Shown here one piece after another: positions 7,002 to 14,798 of a DNA stretch of 19,799 nt. The stretch is from NCBI GenBank assembly GCA_023449855.1, contig JAEXHR010000018.1, positions 1-19,799 of the forward strand, written 5' to 3'. Position 1 is the stretch's first letter. Each line of letters starts with the position of its first letter. The DNA comes from Pseudomonadota bacterium (GTDB lineage Bacteria > Pseudomonadota > Alphaproteobacteria > Rhizobiales > Xanthobacteraceae). The position numbers and the translations under genes are program-made. The notes below the pieces were generated by a model. That model was not told where the DNA came from, did no database searches, and saw nothing but the letters and a program-made list of their open reading frames with translations.

Positions 7002-7601
7002 TTACGTCTTCCCCTGCGGATAGATCGTCTCGCCTTTCCTCAGCATCTCGACGAAGGCCGCGATCCGCTTCTTGCGGCCGGCCTCTGTTTTCAGGTTGTG
7101 CATGCGAAAAGCGATTGCGAAGCGGTTCTGGGCGCTAAGCTTGACCAGCATCGCTTTCGCCTTGGGCTCGGCGTCGATGGCGGCCTGCAGATCCGTGGGG
7201 ATCGCCATATCCTTGCCGCTACCATAGGCGCGGTCCCAGCGACCGTCGGACTTTGCAGCCTCGACATGCACCAGACCGTGCCCGGTCATGCGTTCCTCCT
7301 TGATGAGGCGCGCGACATTCTCGACATTGATCTTGCTCCACACGCTCTTGCGGCCGCGTGGCGAGTAGCGCTGCAGGAAACTCTGATCGTCCAATGCTTT
7401 GCGGATGCCGTCGATCCAGCCCCAGCACAGCACGACATCGATCGCCTCTTTCGGCGTGATCGACGCAAGGCCGGACTTCAGCTTGTGGATCCTGATCCAG
7501 ACCTCATCGGCCTTGTCGTGATTCTTGCCGAGCCACTTGTAGAACGCGTCGGCTGTCTTGAATTCACACACATTCGCGGGATCGACCTTGACGGGTGCCA
7601 T
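7002..7601 (-). CDS. YdeI/OmpD-associated family protein
   Basis: 199 residues. It matches the YdeI-like family (the OmdA or 'bacteriocin-protection' group): an N-terminal domain with FYKWLGKNHDKADEVWIRIHK, IDVVLCWGWIDGIRKALDD and YSPRGRKSVWSKINVENV, then a C-terminal segment rich in basic helices. The start at 7601 has GGAGAG about 6 nt upstream. No export signal is seen. The biochemical role is unknown; the family name comes from resistance phenotypes in enterobacteria and should not be transferred. It is the last gene of the minus-strand cluster, 27 nt after tenA. Confidence 0.85.
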   Translation of the reverse strand: MAPVKVDPANVCEFKTADAFYKWLGKNHDKADEVWIRIHKLKSGLASITPKEAIDVVLCWGWIDGIRKALDDQSFLQRYSPRGRKSVWSKINVENVARLIKEERMTGHGLVHVEAAKSDGRWDRAYGSGKDMAIPTDLQAAIDAEPKAKAMLVKLSAQNRFAIAFRMHNLKTEAGRKKRIAAFVEMLRKGETIYPQGKT

Positions 7602-7628
7602 GCTCTCTCCTGACTGCTGCGCGCGGCA

Positions 7629-8288
7629 TCAGCGCGCGTCCAGCCCCATCTGCCAGAAATCCGCTTCCAGGCGCGAGGCCTGACCGAACAGTCTTGCGAG
7701 CTCGCCGAAACGACGCTCCGTCATCGCACGCGCTGCGAGATCGTCAAGGTGACGGCGCGCTGTCATGGCGATATCCTGATAGACGTCGCCGGCATATTCG
7801 CCGATCCATTCGCGATAGGGATGATCGCCCAGAGCTGCGATGCCATCGGGCGCGAGCTTCCTGCCGATCTCGGCATAACCGATCACGCATGGCGCCAGCG
7901 CCACATGCAGGTCGAGCAGATCGCCGGCAGCGCCGCAGTCCAGCACGAAGCGCGTATAGGCGACCGTCGCCTGTAATTCAGGCGCGGCCTCGATATCGGC
8001 CGGCGACAGGCCCCAGCGACCACACAGTTTGATGTGCAATTCCATCTCGCCGAGAATGGCCGCGAGCCCACCCTGAGCAGCCTTCATGTCATCCAGCGTC
8101 CGGCTCTTGTAGGTCGCCAGCGCATAGGCGCGCGCGAACTGGATCAGGAACAGATAGTCCTGCACGAGATAGGTGCGAAACGCAGGCTCCGGCAACGTGC
8201 CGGCGCCGAGCTGGCGGACGAAATCATGATCGACGTAAGACGACCAGTCGTCGATTGCTGCAGCCTTGAGACGCTCGAAAATATCCAT
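7629..8288 (-). CDS. tenA: TenA family protein (thiaminase II / aminopyrimidine aminohydrolase)
   Basis: 219 residues from the ATG at 8288. TenA hydrolyses aminopyrimidines released from degraded thiamine so that the pyrimidine can be salvaged. Family residues are in place: D44 (YLVQDY), catalytic C134 (LAPCVIGYAEIG) and E208 (SRLEADFW), matching D44, C135 and E205 of the B. subtilis enzyme. Alternative start: GTG at 8303, which overlaps the upstream TGA as GTGA and adds five residues; neither start has a clear ribosome-binding site. No TPP riboswitch was recognised upstream, and no other thiamine genes are in the window. It is packed between the Lin0512-family gene and the YdeI-family gene. 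Confidence 0.87.
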   Translation of the reverse strand: MDIFERLKAAAIDDWSSYVDHDFVRQLGAGTLPEPAFRTYLVQDYLFLIQFARAYALATYKSRTLDDMKAAQGGLAAILGEMELHIKLCGRWGLSPADIEAAPELQATVAYTRFVLDCGAAGDLLDLHVALAPCVIGYAEIGRKLAPDGIAALGDHPYREWIGEYAGDVYQDIAMTARRHLDDLAARAMTERRFGELARLFGQASRLEADFWQMGLDAR

Positions 8289-8299
8289 CGATGCCGCGC

Positions 8300-8644
8300 T
8301 CACGCGTCGTTATCGAGGCTCACCACCACCGCGGCATTGGCGATGATGATGGCATCGGTGCCGCTTTCGGCCGGAATTTCCAGGCCGCCCTGCACTGCCT
8401 TGACTGTCACTGTCCCGTAAGGAAGCTCCTTCGCGACAGCCTCCGTATCGACGGCATCGGGGTTGGGCACGCCGATGGTCACATCGACGAACATGTCCTG
8501 CGGCGTCTTTCCGACGAAACGGAAGAAACCGAGGCTGGAATGCCGGATCGCATCGGAGACCGCACGCTTGGCTGCCTTGGTGGCGTCACGGCCATGGACG
8601 TCGACGCCCATACCCATCTCGGTGATACAGCGCACGCGTGCCAT
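8300..8644 (-). CDS. Lin0512 family conserved hypothetical protein
   Basis: 114 residues resembling the Lin0512 family of unknown function. Typical features are RCITEMGMGVDVHGRDATKA near the start, then DAIRHSSL, DVTIGVPNPDAVD and a C-terminal hydrophobic strand. The start is the ATG at 8644, with GAGGGA about 8 nt upstream. No signal or membrane segment is seen. Its stop overlaps or closely precedes the tenA start, so the two are expressed together. I assign no activity. Confidence 0.82.
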   Translation of the reverse strand: MARVRCITEMGMGVDVHGRDATKAAKRAVSDAIRHSSLGFFRFVGKTPQDMFVDVTIGVPNPDAVDTEAVAKELPYGTVTVKAVQGGLEIPAESGTDAIIIANAAVVVSLDNDA

Positions 8645-8742
8645 GTGTCGTCCCTCTTGTCAGGCGAGAATCCGTTTGGCGATCACCCTAAAGCAATCCA
8701 AGGACGTACGCGAGAAGGGCGCAACTCCGCTCGAGTTCCGGA

Positions 8743-9426
8743 TCAGGGAAGCGATCGCGCTCGCGGCTCGACACCTGCTGGCGAAGACTCGGCGGGCGCG
8801 CCGGGCGCATCTGCCACGGGAGCGGCGCCTGCGGGAACGATTGACATCGGTGGCGCGGGGGCAGCCGCGTCTGCCACGGGAGCCGCGGCGGCAGGAACGC
8901 CAGCAATGGGGGCCGTGGTGATCGTCGCAGTTTGCCCCGTCGCTGGAGGCGCGACCGCAGACGCCGCGGCGGGCGGCGCCGGCACGGGCGTTACGATCGC
9001 GGGCGGCGTAACTTCAGCGTCCGTTATCGTCGGATTGCAGATCATCATGGTGGCAGCGGCCGCGGTGAGCGACGCCAGACTCCGGAGCTCCGGCGCCTGT
9101 CGGGGGTCGCGTGACACGGCGGCTGCCTCATCGCGCAGCCGCGCATTGCATTCGCAGGTCGGCACTCCGCCGGTCGGTGAGCAGGCATCGTGATTCATGC
9201 AGGCGAGATCGAGGGCATCGATCGGCGGCTTCCCCGGCCGGTTGCCCGCACCGCAGTAATTGCCATGGATCAGCGTCGCACCATCGGTGGCAACAGCGGG
9301 ATTACTCCGTAGGCCGCCGCGCTCCTGCGCCTGAAGGGGCGTTGTAAGTTCAGCCGCCCCGTAAGCGATCATCAACGCAGCACAGAAGAAGCGCAGCCAT
9401 AAAGCGACGCGCGGAAGCTTGAGCAT
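8743..9426 (-). CDS. Secreted phospholipase A2-like protein with Pro/Ala-rich tail
   Basis: 227 residues. A hydrophobic signal peptide covers about residues 1-34 (ending LQAQ). Residues 57-82 carry the secreted phospholipase A2 hallmarks: calcium-loop pattern Y57-C-G-A-G and the catalytic block ACMNHDAC with H79-D80. These enzymes release fatty acids from membrane lipids. The later CxCD motif reads C91-E-C93-N94, so the Asp of the His-Asp dyad may be Asn. From about residue 139 the protein is low-complexity Pro/Ala/Val, with an imperfect DNA direct repeat (see 8807-8899). The ATG at 9426 has only a weak ribosome-binding site. It may be an exported phospholipase or a non-catalytic PLA2-fold protein. 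Confidence 0.72.
   Translation of the reverse strand: MLKLPRVALWLRFFCAALMIAYGAAELTTPLQAQERGGLRSNPAVATDGATLIHGNYCGAGNRPGKPPIDALDLACMNHDACSPTGGVPTCECNARLRDEAAAVSRDPRQAPELRSLASLTAAAATMMICNPTITDAEVTPPAIVTPVPAPPAAASAVAPPATGQTATITTAPIAGVPAAAAPVADAAAPAPPMSIVPAGAAPVADAPGAPAESSPAGVEPRARSLP
8807..8899. repeat. Imperfect direct repeat in the PLA2-like gene tail
   Basis: Two copies of about 33 bp, at 8807-8839 and 8867-8899, 60 bp apart, share the core CTGCCACGGGAGC. They encode parallel Pro/Ala/Val stretches (PAGAAPVADA and PAAAAPVADA). They probably arose by in-frame duplication of low-complexity sequence. Confidence 0.7.
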
Positions 9427-9519
9427 GATTAAACGGTCCGGATGACACCGACCGATTGTCGGCAGGGAACACTACGCACAACGCCGCATTAGGTTCCCCG
9501 CCGAGTCTCCCGCACGCTC

Positions 9520-10779
9520 TCAGACGCGCCCCGCCATCAGCTCCTTCGCCAGCGCCATATAGGCCGGCAGCGTCACCACATCGTTGGCGGCATTGCCTGC
9601 GACCGGATGCGACGCATAGCGCGCGATCACCATCTCGGCCTTGGGATCGATATAGATCCCCTGCCCGTAGACGCCGCGCGCCATATAGGCGCCATGTGCA
9701 TTGTGGGTCATCCACCACTGGTTCTTGTAGGAGGCGCCGGGCAGCGTCGCATAGCCGGCCGGTTTGAACTTCTCGGGATCGGCGCCGCGCTCGATATCCT
9801 CGACCACCGAGCTCGGCACGATCTGGCGGCCATTGAACGAGCCGTGATTGCGCATCACCTCGCCGAAGCGCGCGAGATCGCGCAGCGTGGTCGAGAGACC
9901 GCCACCTCCGCTTTCCATGCCAATGCGATCAACATGATAATGCGCGTCTTCCTCCGCGCCCATCGGCTGCCAGATGCGCTCGGAGAGCAGATCGCTCAGC
10001 GCCGTGCCGCTCGCGCGGCGGACGATGAAGGCGAGCACGTCGGTATTGACGGTCTTGTAGGCGAAGGCCTTGCCGTGCTCGCCCTGCTTCTCCTGCATGC
10101 ACAGCAAAGCGAAGATATCGGTCGCGCCCTGATAGTCCGGCGGGATCGGCGCCATGCCGTTGGCGCGGCGCAGGCTCCAGACGTCTGAATTCCGGTCGGC
10201 ATAGACCTCAGTGTATTTCAGCCCCGTGGTCATATCCATGACCTCATGCACACGGGCATCGCCGAAGGCCGTGTCTTTCAGTTCCGGCACATAGTCGGTG
10301 ACGGGCGCCTTCGGATCGATCTTGCCCTCGGCGATCAGCATGCCGGCCAGCGTGCCGGTGAATGACTTGGTCACCGACATGGCGATATGCGGCTTGTGCG
10401 GCTTCAGCGCGCCGGCATAGCGCTCGAAAATCAGCTTGCCCTTGTGCAGCACCGCGATGCCGTCGGCATAGGTTTCCTCGAACATCTTTGCGAAGGTCAT
10501 CGGACGACCGTCCATGGTCGTCGATGGCACGCCACCGATATCGCGCTCGGCGCGCGGCAGCACAGATGCGCCGCCCGCCCCGCGCCAGACATTCACGGTC
10601 GGCACCAGCGAGCGCACATTGCTCCAGGCCCAGCGCAGCTCCGGGAAATTGCGGAAGCTGTCGTCGTGGAAACGGATGATCTTGTCCGGCGCGGGCGGAA
10701 AGCCCTTCATCCAGCCGAGGGCATTGGGATCGGTCTCGGCGGCGGTGGCGGGCTGCGCAGGCACGGGGGCGTCGGACAT
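9520..10779 (-). CDS. Serine hydrolase of the class C beta-lactamase / NylB type
   Basis: 419 residues from the ATG at 10779, preceded by GGAG. The beta-lactamase-fold serine motif is S135-V-T-K138 in MSVTKSFTG. The second-motif Tyr is probably Y241 (AYKTVN), and a GQG-containing strand near the C-terminus (GVYGQGIYIDP) fits the third motif. Overall it resembles 6-aminohexanoate-dimer hydrolase and EstB-like esterases more than true beta-lactamases. No signal peptide is seen at this start, so a cytoplasmic esterase or amidase is more likely than drug resistance. It stands alone, separated from acnB by a probable terminator. Confidence 0.83.
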   Translation of the reverse strand: MSDAPVPAQPATAAETDPNALGWMKGFPPAPDKIIRFHDDSFRNFPELRWAWSNVRSLVPTVNVWRGAGGASVLPRAERDIGGVPSTTMDGRPMTFAKMFEETYADGIAVLHKGKLIFERYAGALKPHKPHIAMSVTKSFTGTLAGMLIAEGKIDPKAPVTDYVPELKDTAFGDARVHEVMDMTTGLKYTEVYADRNSDVWSLRRANGMAPIPPDYQGATDIFALLCMQEKQGEHGKAFAYKTVNTDVLAFIVRRASGTALSDLLSERIWQPMGAEEDAHYHVDRIGMESGGGGLSTTLRDLARFGEVMRNHGSFNGRQIVPSSVVEDIERGADPEKFKPAGYATLPGASYKNQWWMTHNAHGAYMARGVYGQGIYIDPKAEMVIARYASHPVAGNAANDVVTLPAYMALAKELMAGRV

Positions 10780-10885
10780 AGGGAGGCTCCAGAGGAATGG
10801 AACCTGAAGCGTAACAGGAGAAAATGCCGCGCACATCTCGCAGCAGAGCCTAGCCGCATTCGCCCGCCGCATGTCCGCTCAAACA

Positions 10886-10921
10886 ATGAGAGCGCCCCAA
10901 TGTCGCTTGGAGCGCCCTCAT
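10886..10921 (-). terminator. Probable rho-independent terminator after acnB
   Basis: An imperfect inverted repeat: 13-nt arms at 10886-10898 and 10909-10921 pair at 11 positions around a 10-nt loop. On the minus strand the stem is followed by TTGTTT. It lies 57 nt beyond the acnB stop and ahead of the serine hydrolase gene. A second hairpin (CTGGCG at 10944-10949, CGCCAG at 10961-10966) lies between it and acnB. Confidence 0.55.
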
Positions 10922-10977
10922 GACGAATGGATCTCTAGTTAAGCTGGCGCTTACCCGTCACGCCAGTCCCTCCACCC

Positions 10978-13764
10978 TCAGTAATGAACCGACGCGCCCA
11001 TCGCACCGGACTTCGGAGGTGCGAACTTGGTGAGGTCGATGCCGACGACGGCAGCCTTGTATTCCTCGGCGCTCGGGGTGCGGCCGAGGATGGCCGACAG
11101 CACCACCACCGGGGTCGAGGCGAGCAGCGACTCGCCCTTCTTCTCGGCGGTGTCTTCCACTACGCGGCCCTGGAACAGGCGGGTCGATGTGGCGAGAACC
11201 GTGTCGCCCTTCTCCGCCTTTTCCTGGTTGCCCTTGCACAGGTTGCAGCCCGGACGCTCGAGATACAGGATGTTCTCGTACGAAGTACGGTTCGTCGTCT
11301 TCGGCTTCACGTCGTCGAATTCGAAGCCCGAATACTTCTGCAGTATTTCCCAGTCGCCTTCGGCCTTGAGCTCGTCGATGATGTTGTAGGTCGGCGCGGC
11401 GACAACCAGCGGCGCCTTGAACTCGACCTTGCCCTCGGTCTTCTCGATGTTCTTCAGCATCTGGGCGACGATCTTCATGTCGCCCTTATGCACCATGCAC
11501 GAACCGACGAAGCCGAGATCAACCTTCTTGGTGCCGCCGTAATACGAGACCGGACGGATCGTGTCGTGGGTGTAGCGACGCGACACATCGGCATTGTTGA
11601 CGTCGGGATCGGCGATCATCGGCTCGTCGATGATGTCGAGATCAACGACAACTTCCGCAAAGTACTTGGCATTCGCGTCCGGCGTCAGCGCGGGCTTCTC
11701 GCCCGAGCGGATTTCAGCGATGCGCGCATCGGCCTTGGCGATCAGGCCCTTGAGCGTCTGGGCCGGATTGTCCATGCCCTTGTCGATCATGATCTGGATG
11801 CGCGACTTGGCGATCTCCAGCGAAGAGATCAGCGTTTCGTCCTGCGAGATGCAGATCGACGCCTTGGCCTTCATCTCGGCCGTCCAGTCGGTGAAGGTGA
11901 AGGCCTGGTCGGCGAGCAGCGTGCCGATATGCACTTCGATGATGCGGCCCTGGAAGACGTTGTCGCCGCACTGCTGCAGCATCTGCGCCTGGGTCGCATG
12001 CACGACGTCGCGGAAGTCCATATAGGGCTTCATGCTGCCCTTGAAAGTGACCTTCACGGACTGTGGGATCGGCATGGTGGCCTCGCCGGTCGCGAGCGCC
12101 AGCGCCACGGTGCCGGAGTCCGCGCCGAAGGCGACGCCCTTGGACATGCGGGTGTGGCTGTCGCCGCCGATGATGATGGCCCAGTCATCCACGGTGATGT
12201 CGTTCAGCACCTTGTGGATCACGTCCGTCATCGAGTGATAGACGCCCTTCGGATCGCGCGCGGTGATGACGCCAAAGTTGTTCATGAAGCTCATGAGCTT
12301 CGGAATGTTCACCTGGGCCTTCTTGTCCCACACCGAGGCGGTGTGGCAGCCCGACTGATAGGCGCCGTCCACCAGCGGCGAGATGACGGTGGCCGCCATC
12401 GCTTCCAGCTCCTGTGCGGTCATCAGGCCGGTGGTGTCCTGCGAGCCGACGATGTTGACCTTCACGCGCACGTCGGAGCCCGCATGCAGCACCTTGCCCG
12501 GCGTGACGCCGACGGCATTGCGGTTGAAGATCTTTTCCACCGCGGTCAGGCCCTGCCCTTCGATCGCGATTTCCTTGTTGGGCGCGAACACCGGCGTCGG
12601 CGTGACGCCGAGCGTTTCGGCGGCAAACGTCTGCAGCTTCTTGCCGAACACGATGGCGTAGGACGAGCCCGCCTTCATGAATTCCATCTTCTGCGGCGTG
12701 AAGGCGGCGGCGACGTCCACCAGCTCGTTGCCGGCCTCGTCGCGCAGCTTCTTGGCCTTGGCATCGAGCTTCAGCACGGTGCCGGTGGCGACCGAATATT
12801 TCTGCTCGAGGATCGGATTGCCTTCGTTGTTCAGCAGCGGCTTGCCGTCGTCACCGAGCTTCTTGACCCAGTTCTTCAGGTTGACGCCGATGCCGCCGGT
12901 GACATCCACCGTGGTCGCAAAGATCGGCGAGATGCCGTTGGTGCCGGCGACGACCGGCGCGAAGTTGACGAAGGGCACATAGGGGCTGGCCTGCTTGCCG
13001 GTCCACAGCGCCACGTTGTTGACGCCCGACATGCGCGAAGAGCCGACGCCCATCGTGCCCTTCTCGGCGATCATCATCACGCGCTTGTCGGGATGCGCCT
13101 TCTGCAGCGCGACGATTTCCTGCTGCGCTTCCGGCGTGATCATGCACTGGCCGTGCAGTTCGCGATCCGAGCGCGAATGCGCCTGGTTGCCGGGCGACAA
13201 CAGGTCGGTCGAGATATCGCCTTCGGCGGCGATATAGGTGACGACCTTGATCTCGTCGTCCACGTCGGGAAGCTTGGTGAAGAACTCGGCCTTGGCGTAG
13301 CTCTCCAGCACGTCCTTGGCGACGGCATTGCCGGCCTTGAAGGCATCGCGCAGGCGGAACATGTCGGCGTCGTAAAGGAAGACCTGGGTCTTCAGGACTT
13401 CACCTGCCTGCTTCGCCAGCGCGGCATCGGCGCCCAGCGCGACATCGAGCAGCACCTTGATCGAGGGGCCGCCCTTCATGTGCGACAGCAGTTCCAGCGC
13501 GAAAGTAGGGGTGATCTCGGGGACCACCGCCTCGCCGAGGATGATCTCCTTGAGGAAGGCGGCCTTGACGCCGGCAGCACTCGTGGTGCCTGGGAGCGTG
13601 TTGTAGATGAAGAATTTCAGGGCATCGGCGCGGTATTCGCTGCCAGTGTCCTTGATCAGGGCGATGATTTCGCCCGTGAGCGCGCCGTCGTCGATCGGTT
13701 TGGGAGCGAGGTTCTGAGCTTTTCTGCTTTCGATCTCAGCGAGGTAATCCGAATAGAGGCTCAT
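10978..13764 (-). CDS. acnB: Aconitate hydratase B (aconitase / 2-methylisocitrate dehydratase)
   Basis: 928 residues of the AcnB type: an N-terminal helical domain (starting MSLYSDYLAEIESRK) precedes the catalytic domains, the reverse of AcnA. It converts citrate to isocitrate via cis-aconitate in the TCA cycle and can act on 2-methylisocitrate. Probable [4Fe-4S] ligands are C756 (VGSCMVHKGD) and C840/C843 (PGCNLCKGNQ). E. coli AcnB has 865 residues with Cys 710, 769 and 772, so this protein is longer, and the gap between the first and second ligand Cys is 84 rather than 59. The start was set at the ATG at 13764, with GGG spaced upstream; an ATG at 13770 would add two residues. It is a single-gene unit with its own upstream region and terminator. 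Confidence 0.93.
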   Translation of the reverse strand: MSLYSDYLAEIESRKAQNLAPKPIDDGALTGEIIALIKDTGSEYRADALKFFIYNTLPGTTSAAGVKAAFLKEIILGEAVVPEITPTFALELLSHMKGGPSIKVLLDVALGADAALAKQAGEVLKTQVFLYDADMFRLRDAFKAGNAVAKDVLESYAKAEFFTKLPDVDDEIKVVTYIAAEGDISTDLLSPGNQAHSRSDRELHGQCMITPEAQQEIVALQKAHPDKRVMMIAEKGTMGVGSSRMSGVNNVALWTGKQASPYVPFVNFAPVVAGTNGISPIFATTVDVTGGIGVNLKNWVKKLGDDGKPLLNNEGNPILEQKYSVATGTVLKLDAKAKKLRDEAGNELVDVAAAFTPQKMEFMKAGSSYAIVFGKKLQTFAAETLGVTPTPVFAPNKEIAIEGQGLTAVEKIFNRNAVGVTPGKVLHAGSDVRVKVNIVGSQDTTGLMTAQELEAMAATVISPLVDGAYQSGCHTASVWDKKAQVNIPKLMSFMNNFGVITARDPKGVYHSMTDVIHKVLNDITVDDWAIIIGGDSHTRMSKGVAFGADSGTVALALATGEATMPIPQSVKVTFKGSMKPYMDFRDVVHATQAQMLQQCGDNVFQGRIIEVHIGTLLADQAFTFTDWTAEMKAKASICISQDETLISSLEIAKSRIQIMIDKGMDNPAQTLKGLIAKADARIAEIRSGEKPALTPDANAKYFAEVVVDLDIIDEPMIADPDVNNADVSRRYTHDTIRPVSYYGGTKKVDLGFVGSCMVHKGDMKIVAQMLKNIEKTEGKVEFKAPLVVAAPTYNIIDELKAEGDWEILQKYSGFEFDDVKPKTTNRTSYENILYLERPGCNLCKGNQEKAEKGDTVLATSTRLFQGRVVEDTAEKKGESLLASTPVVVLSAILGRTPSAEEYKAAVVGIDLTKFAPPKSGAMGASVHY

Positions 13765-14075
13765 CGTCATCCCAACGTCATGAGGTGGTTGACGCTGAAA
13801 ACGCAGCGCCACCAACCGTTATTGTTAAAACCGGTCTAAAGGCGAGTTCGGCTTCGAGTACGTCAATCGCGCCCGACTGACAAGATACTGCATTGCGGTA
13901 AAAATAGTCCTTTAAATTCAGGATTCAACGGTGTGGACGAGCGTGTCGCAGGCGGAGCTTGCGAACGGCGACGCGGTGCTTCGCGAAGCTGGGAGTCGGG
14001 CTGGCCGAACTGCGGCAGGCGTCACGGCCAATAGCCCTCAGCCTCCGGTAGAACAATCGGACGCCCCATGCTATA
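13765..14075. other. Gene-less region between acnB and the toxin-antitoxin operon
   Basis: About 310 bases without a convincing gene. The acnB-proximal part (13820-13930) is AT-rich and holds the putative acnB promoter. The rest is GC-rich and contains a 12-bp palindrome, GCTTCGCGAAGC (13978-13989). An open frame from GTG at 13932 to the TAG at about 14085 gives an unrecognised peptide with no ribosome-binding site. I see no RNA gene. Confidence 0.5.
13901..13928 (-). promoter_or_regulatory. Putative promoter of acnB
   Basis: On the minus strand TTGAAT (13928-13923) and TATTTT (13906-13901) are spaced by 16 nt within an unusually AT-rich stretch. This would give a leader of about 130 nt. Identified by eye only. 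Confidence 0.3.
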
Positions 14076-14093
14076 TGACCATCTAGATGGTCA
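14076..14093. promoter_or_regulatory. 18-bp perfect palindrome, likely operator of the toxin-antitoxin operon
   Basis: TGACCATCTAGATGGTCA reads the same on both strands. It lies 10 bp before the antitoxin ATG (14104), partly overlaps a possible -10 box TATATG (14072-14077) and abuts the ribosome-binding site AGGAGAG. A weak -35 (TAGAAC, 14049-14054) sits 17 nt further up. Type II antitoxins normally repress their own promoter by binding such palindromes. Confidence 0.7.
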
Positions 14094-14103
14094 GGAGAGC
14101 TCG

Positions 14104-14346
14104 ATGAACCCGGTTAATCTCGCGGACGCCAAAGCCCACCTGAGCGAGTTGATCGATCGGGTCGAGGCCGGCGATTCCATCGACATCACCCGCCGCGGCA
14201 AACCGGTTGCGCGGCTTACGGCCGTGGACACACCGCGCAAGGTAATCGATGCGTCCCTCCTCCAGTCTCTGACGGCCAACATGCCGCGCCAGACGGAGAC
14301 CGCGGCCGATCTCGTGCGATCGATGCGCGACGGCGACCGTTTCTGA
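14104..14346 (+). CDS. Phd/YefM family antitoxin
   Basis: 80 residues. The N-terminal part, NLADAKAHLSELIDRVEAGD, followed by DITRRGKPVARLTAVD, is the Phd/YefM DNA-binding fold. The C-terminal half (about residues 45-80) is the presumed toxin-binding tail. The ATG at 14104 follows AGGAGAG closely; a longer frame from 14068 would cover the operator palindrome and is unlikely. The stop TGA shares a base with the toxin ATG (TGATG). It neutralises the PIN toxin by direct binding and probably autoregulates through the palindrome at 14076-14093. Confidence 0.88.
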   Translation: MNPVNLADAKAHLSELIDRVEAGDSIDITRRGKPVARLTAVDTPRKVIDASLLQSLTANMPRQTETAADLVRSMRDGDRF

Positions 14347-14771
14347 TGCTCTATCTGGACACGTCGCTCATCGTCGCTGCGCTTTCGAACGAGGCGATGA
14401 CGTCGCGTGCACAGACCTGGCTGGCCGAGCAGGATCCCACGCAGCTTCTGATCAGCGACTGGACCATCACCGAGATGTCCTCGGCTTTTGCTTTGAAGTT
14501 GCGAAGTTCGCAGATCAATCCGGAGCAGCGTGCAGCGGCACTGGCGATGTTCAACAGACTGTTGGTCGATAGTCTTACGGTACTGTCTGTGACGGGCTCA
14601 CACTTCCGAACGGCGGCGAAGTTTGTCGATCAATACACGCTCGGACTTCGTGCCGGCGATGCGCTGCATCTCGCCGTTGCCGCTGAGAATGGTGTCACTG
14701 TGCAGACGCTGGATCAGCGCTTGGCTAACGCCGGGCCAGTGCTGGGCGTGCCGACGATGTTGATGGTATGA
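14346..14771 (+). CDS. vapC: VapC-type PIN domain toxin (endoribonuclease)
   Basis: 141 residues. PIN domains are Mg-dependent RNases that in VapC toxins cut tRNA or rRNA to stop growth. The acidic metal-binding residues are all present: D5 (LYLDTS), E43 (TITEMSSA), D105 (RAGDALHLAVA) and D123 (TLDQRLA). The length is normal, with no frameshift, so the toxin is probably active. Translation is coupled to the antitoxin by the one-base TGATG overlap. The downstream gene starts 27 nt after its stop and may belong to the same transcript. Confidence 0.9.
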   Translation: MLYLDTSLIVAALSNEAMTSRAQTWLAEQDPTQLLISDWTITEMSSAFALKLRSSQINPEQRAAALAMFNRLLVDSLTVLSVTGSHFRTAAKFVDQYTLGLRAGDALHLAVAAENGVTVQTLDQRLANAGPVLGVPTMLMV

Positions 14772-14798
14772 GCCGCGGCGCAACAGAGGATAGTCAGC

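Noticed and set aside
8645..8742. Possible TPP riboswitch or other leader near the tenA cluster
   Set aside because: No thi-box pattern could be seen by eye here or elsewhere upstream of tenA.
9465..9496. Inverted repeat GGGAAC/GTTCCC as terminator of the serine hydrolase gene
   Set aside because: Only 6-bp arms with a long loop and no T-run; too weak to call.
9520..10779. True beta-lactamase conferring drug resistance
   Set aside because: SxxK is present, but there is no signal peptide and the overall pattern is closer to NylB/EstB esterases and amidases.
10984..13839. 951-codon open frame on the plus strand opposite acnB
   Set aside because: The product resembles no family and is rich in Arg, Asp and His in a codon-shadow pattern. 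It mirrors the strongly supported acnB frame and is expected in high-GC coding DNA.
13932..14087. Short open frame upstream of the antitoxin
   Set aside because: No ribosome-binding site, no recognisable product, and it runs through the operator palindrome.
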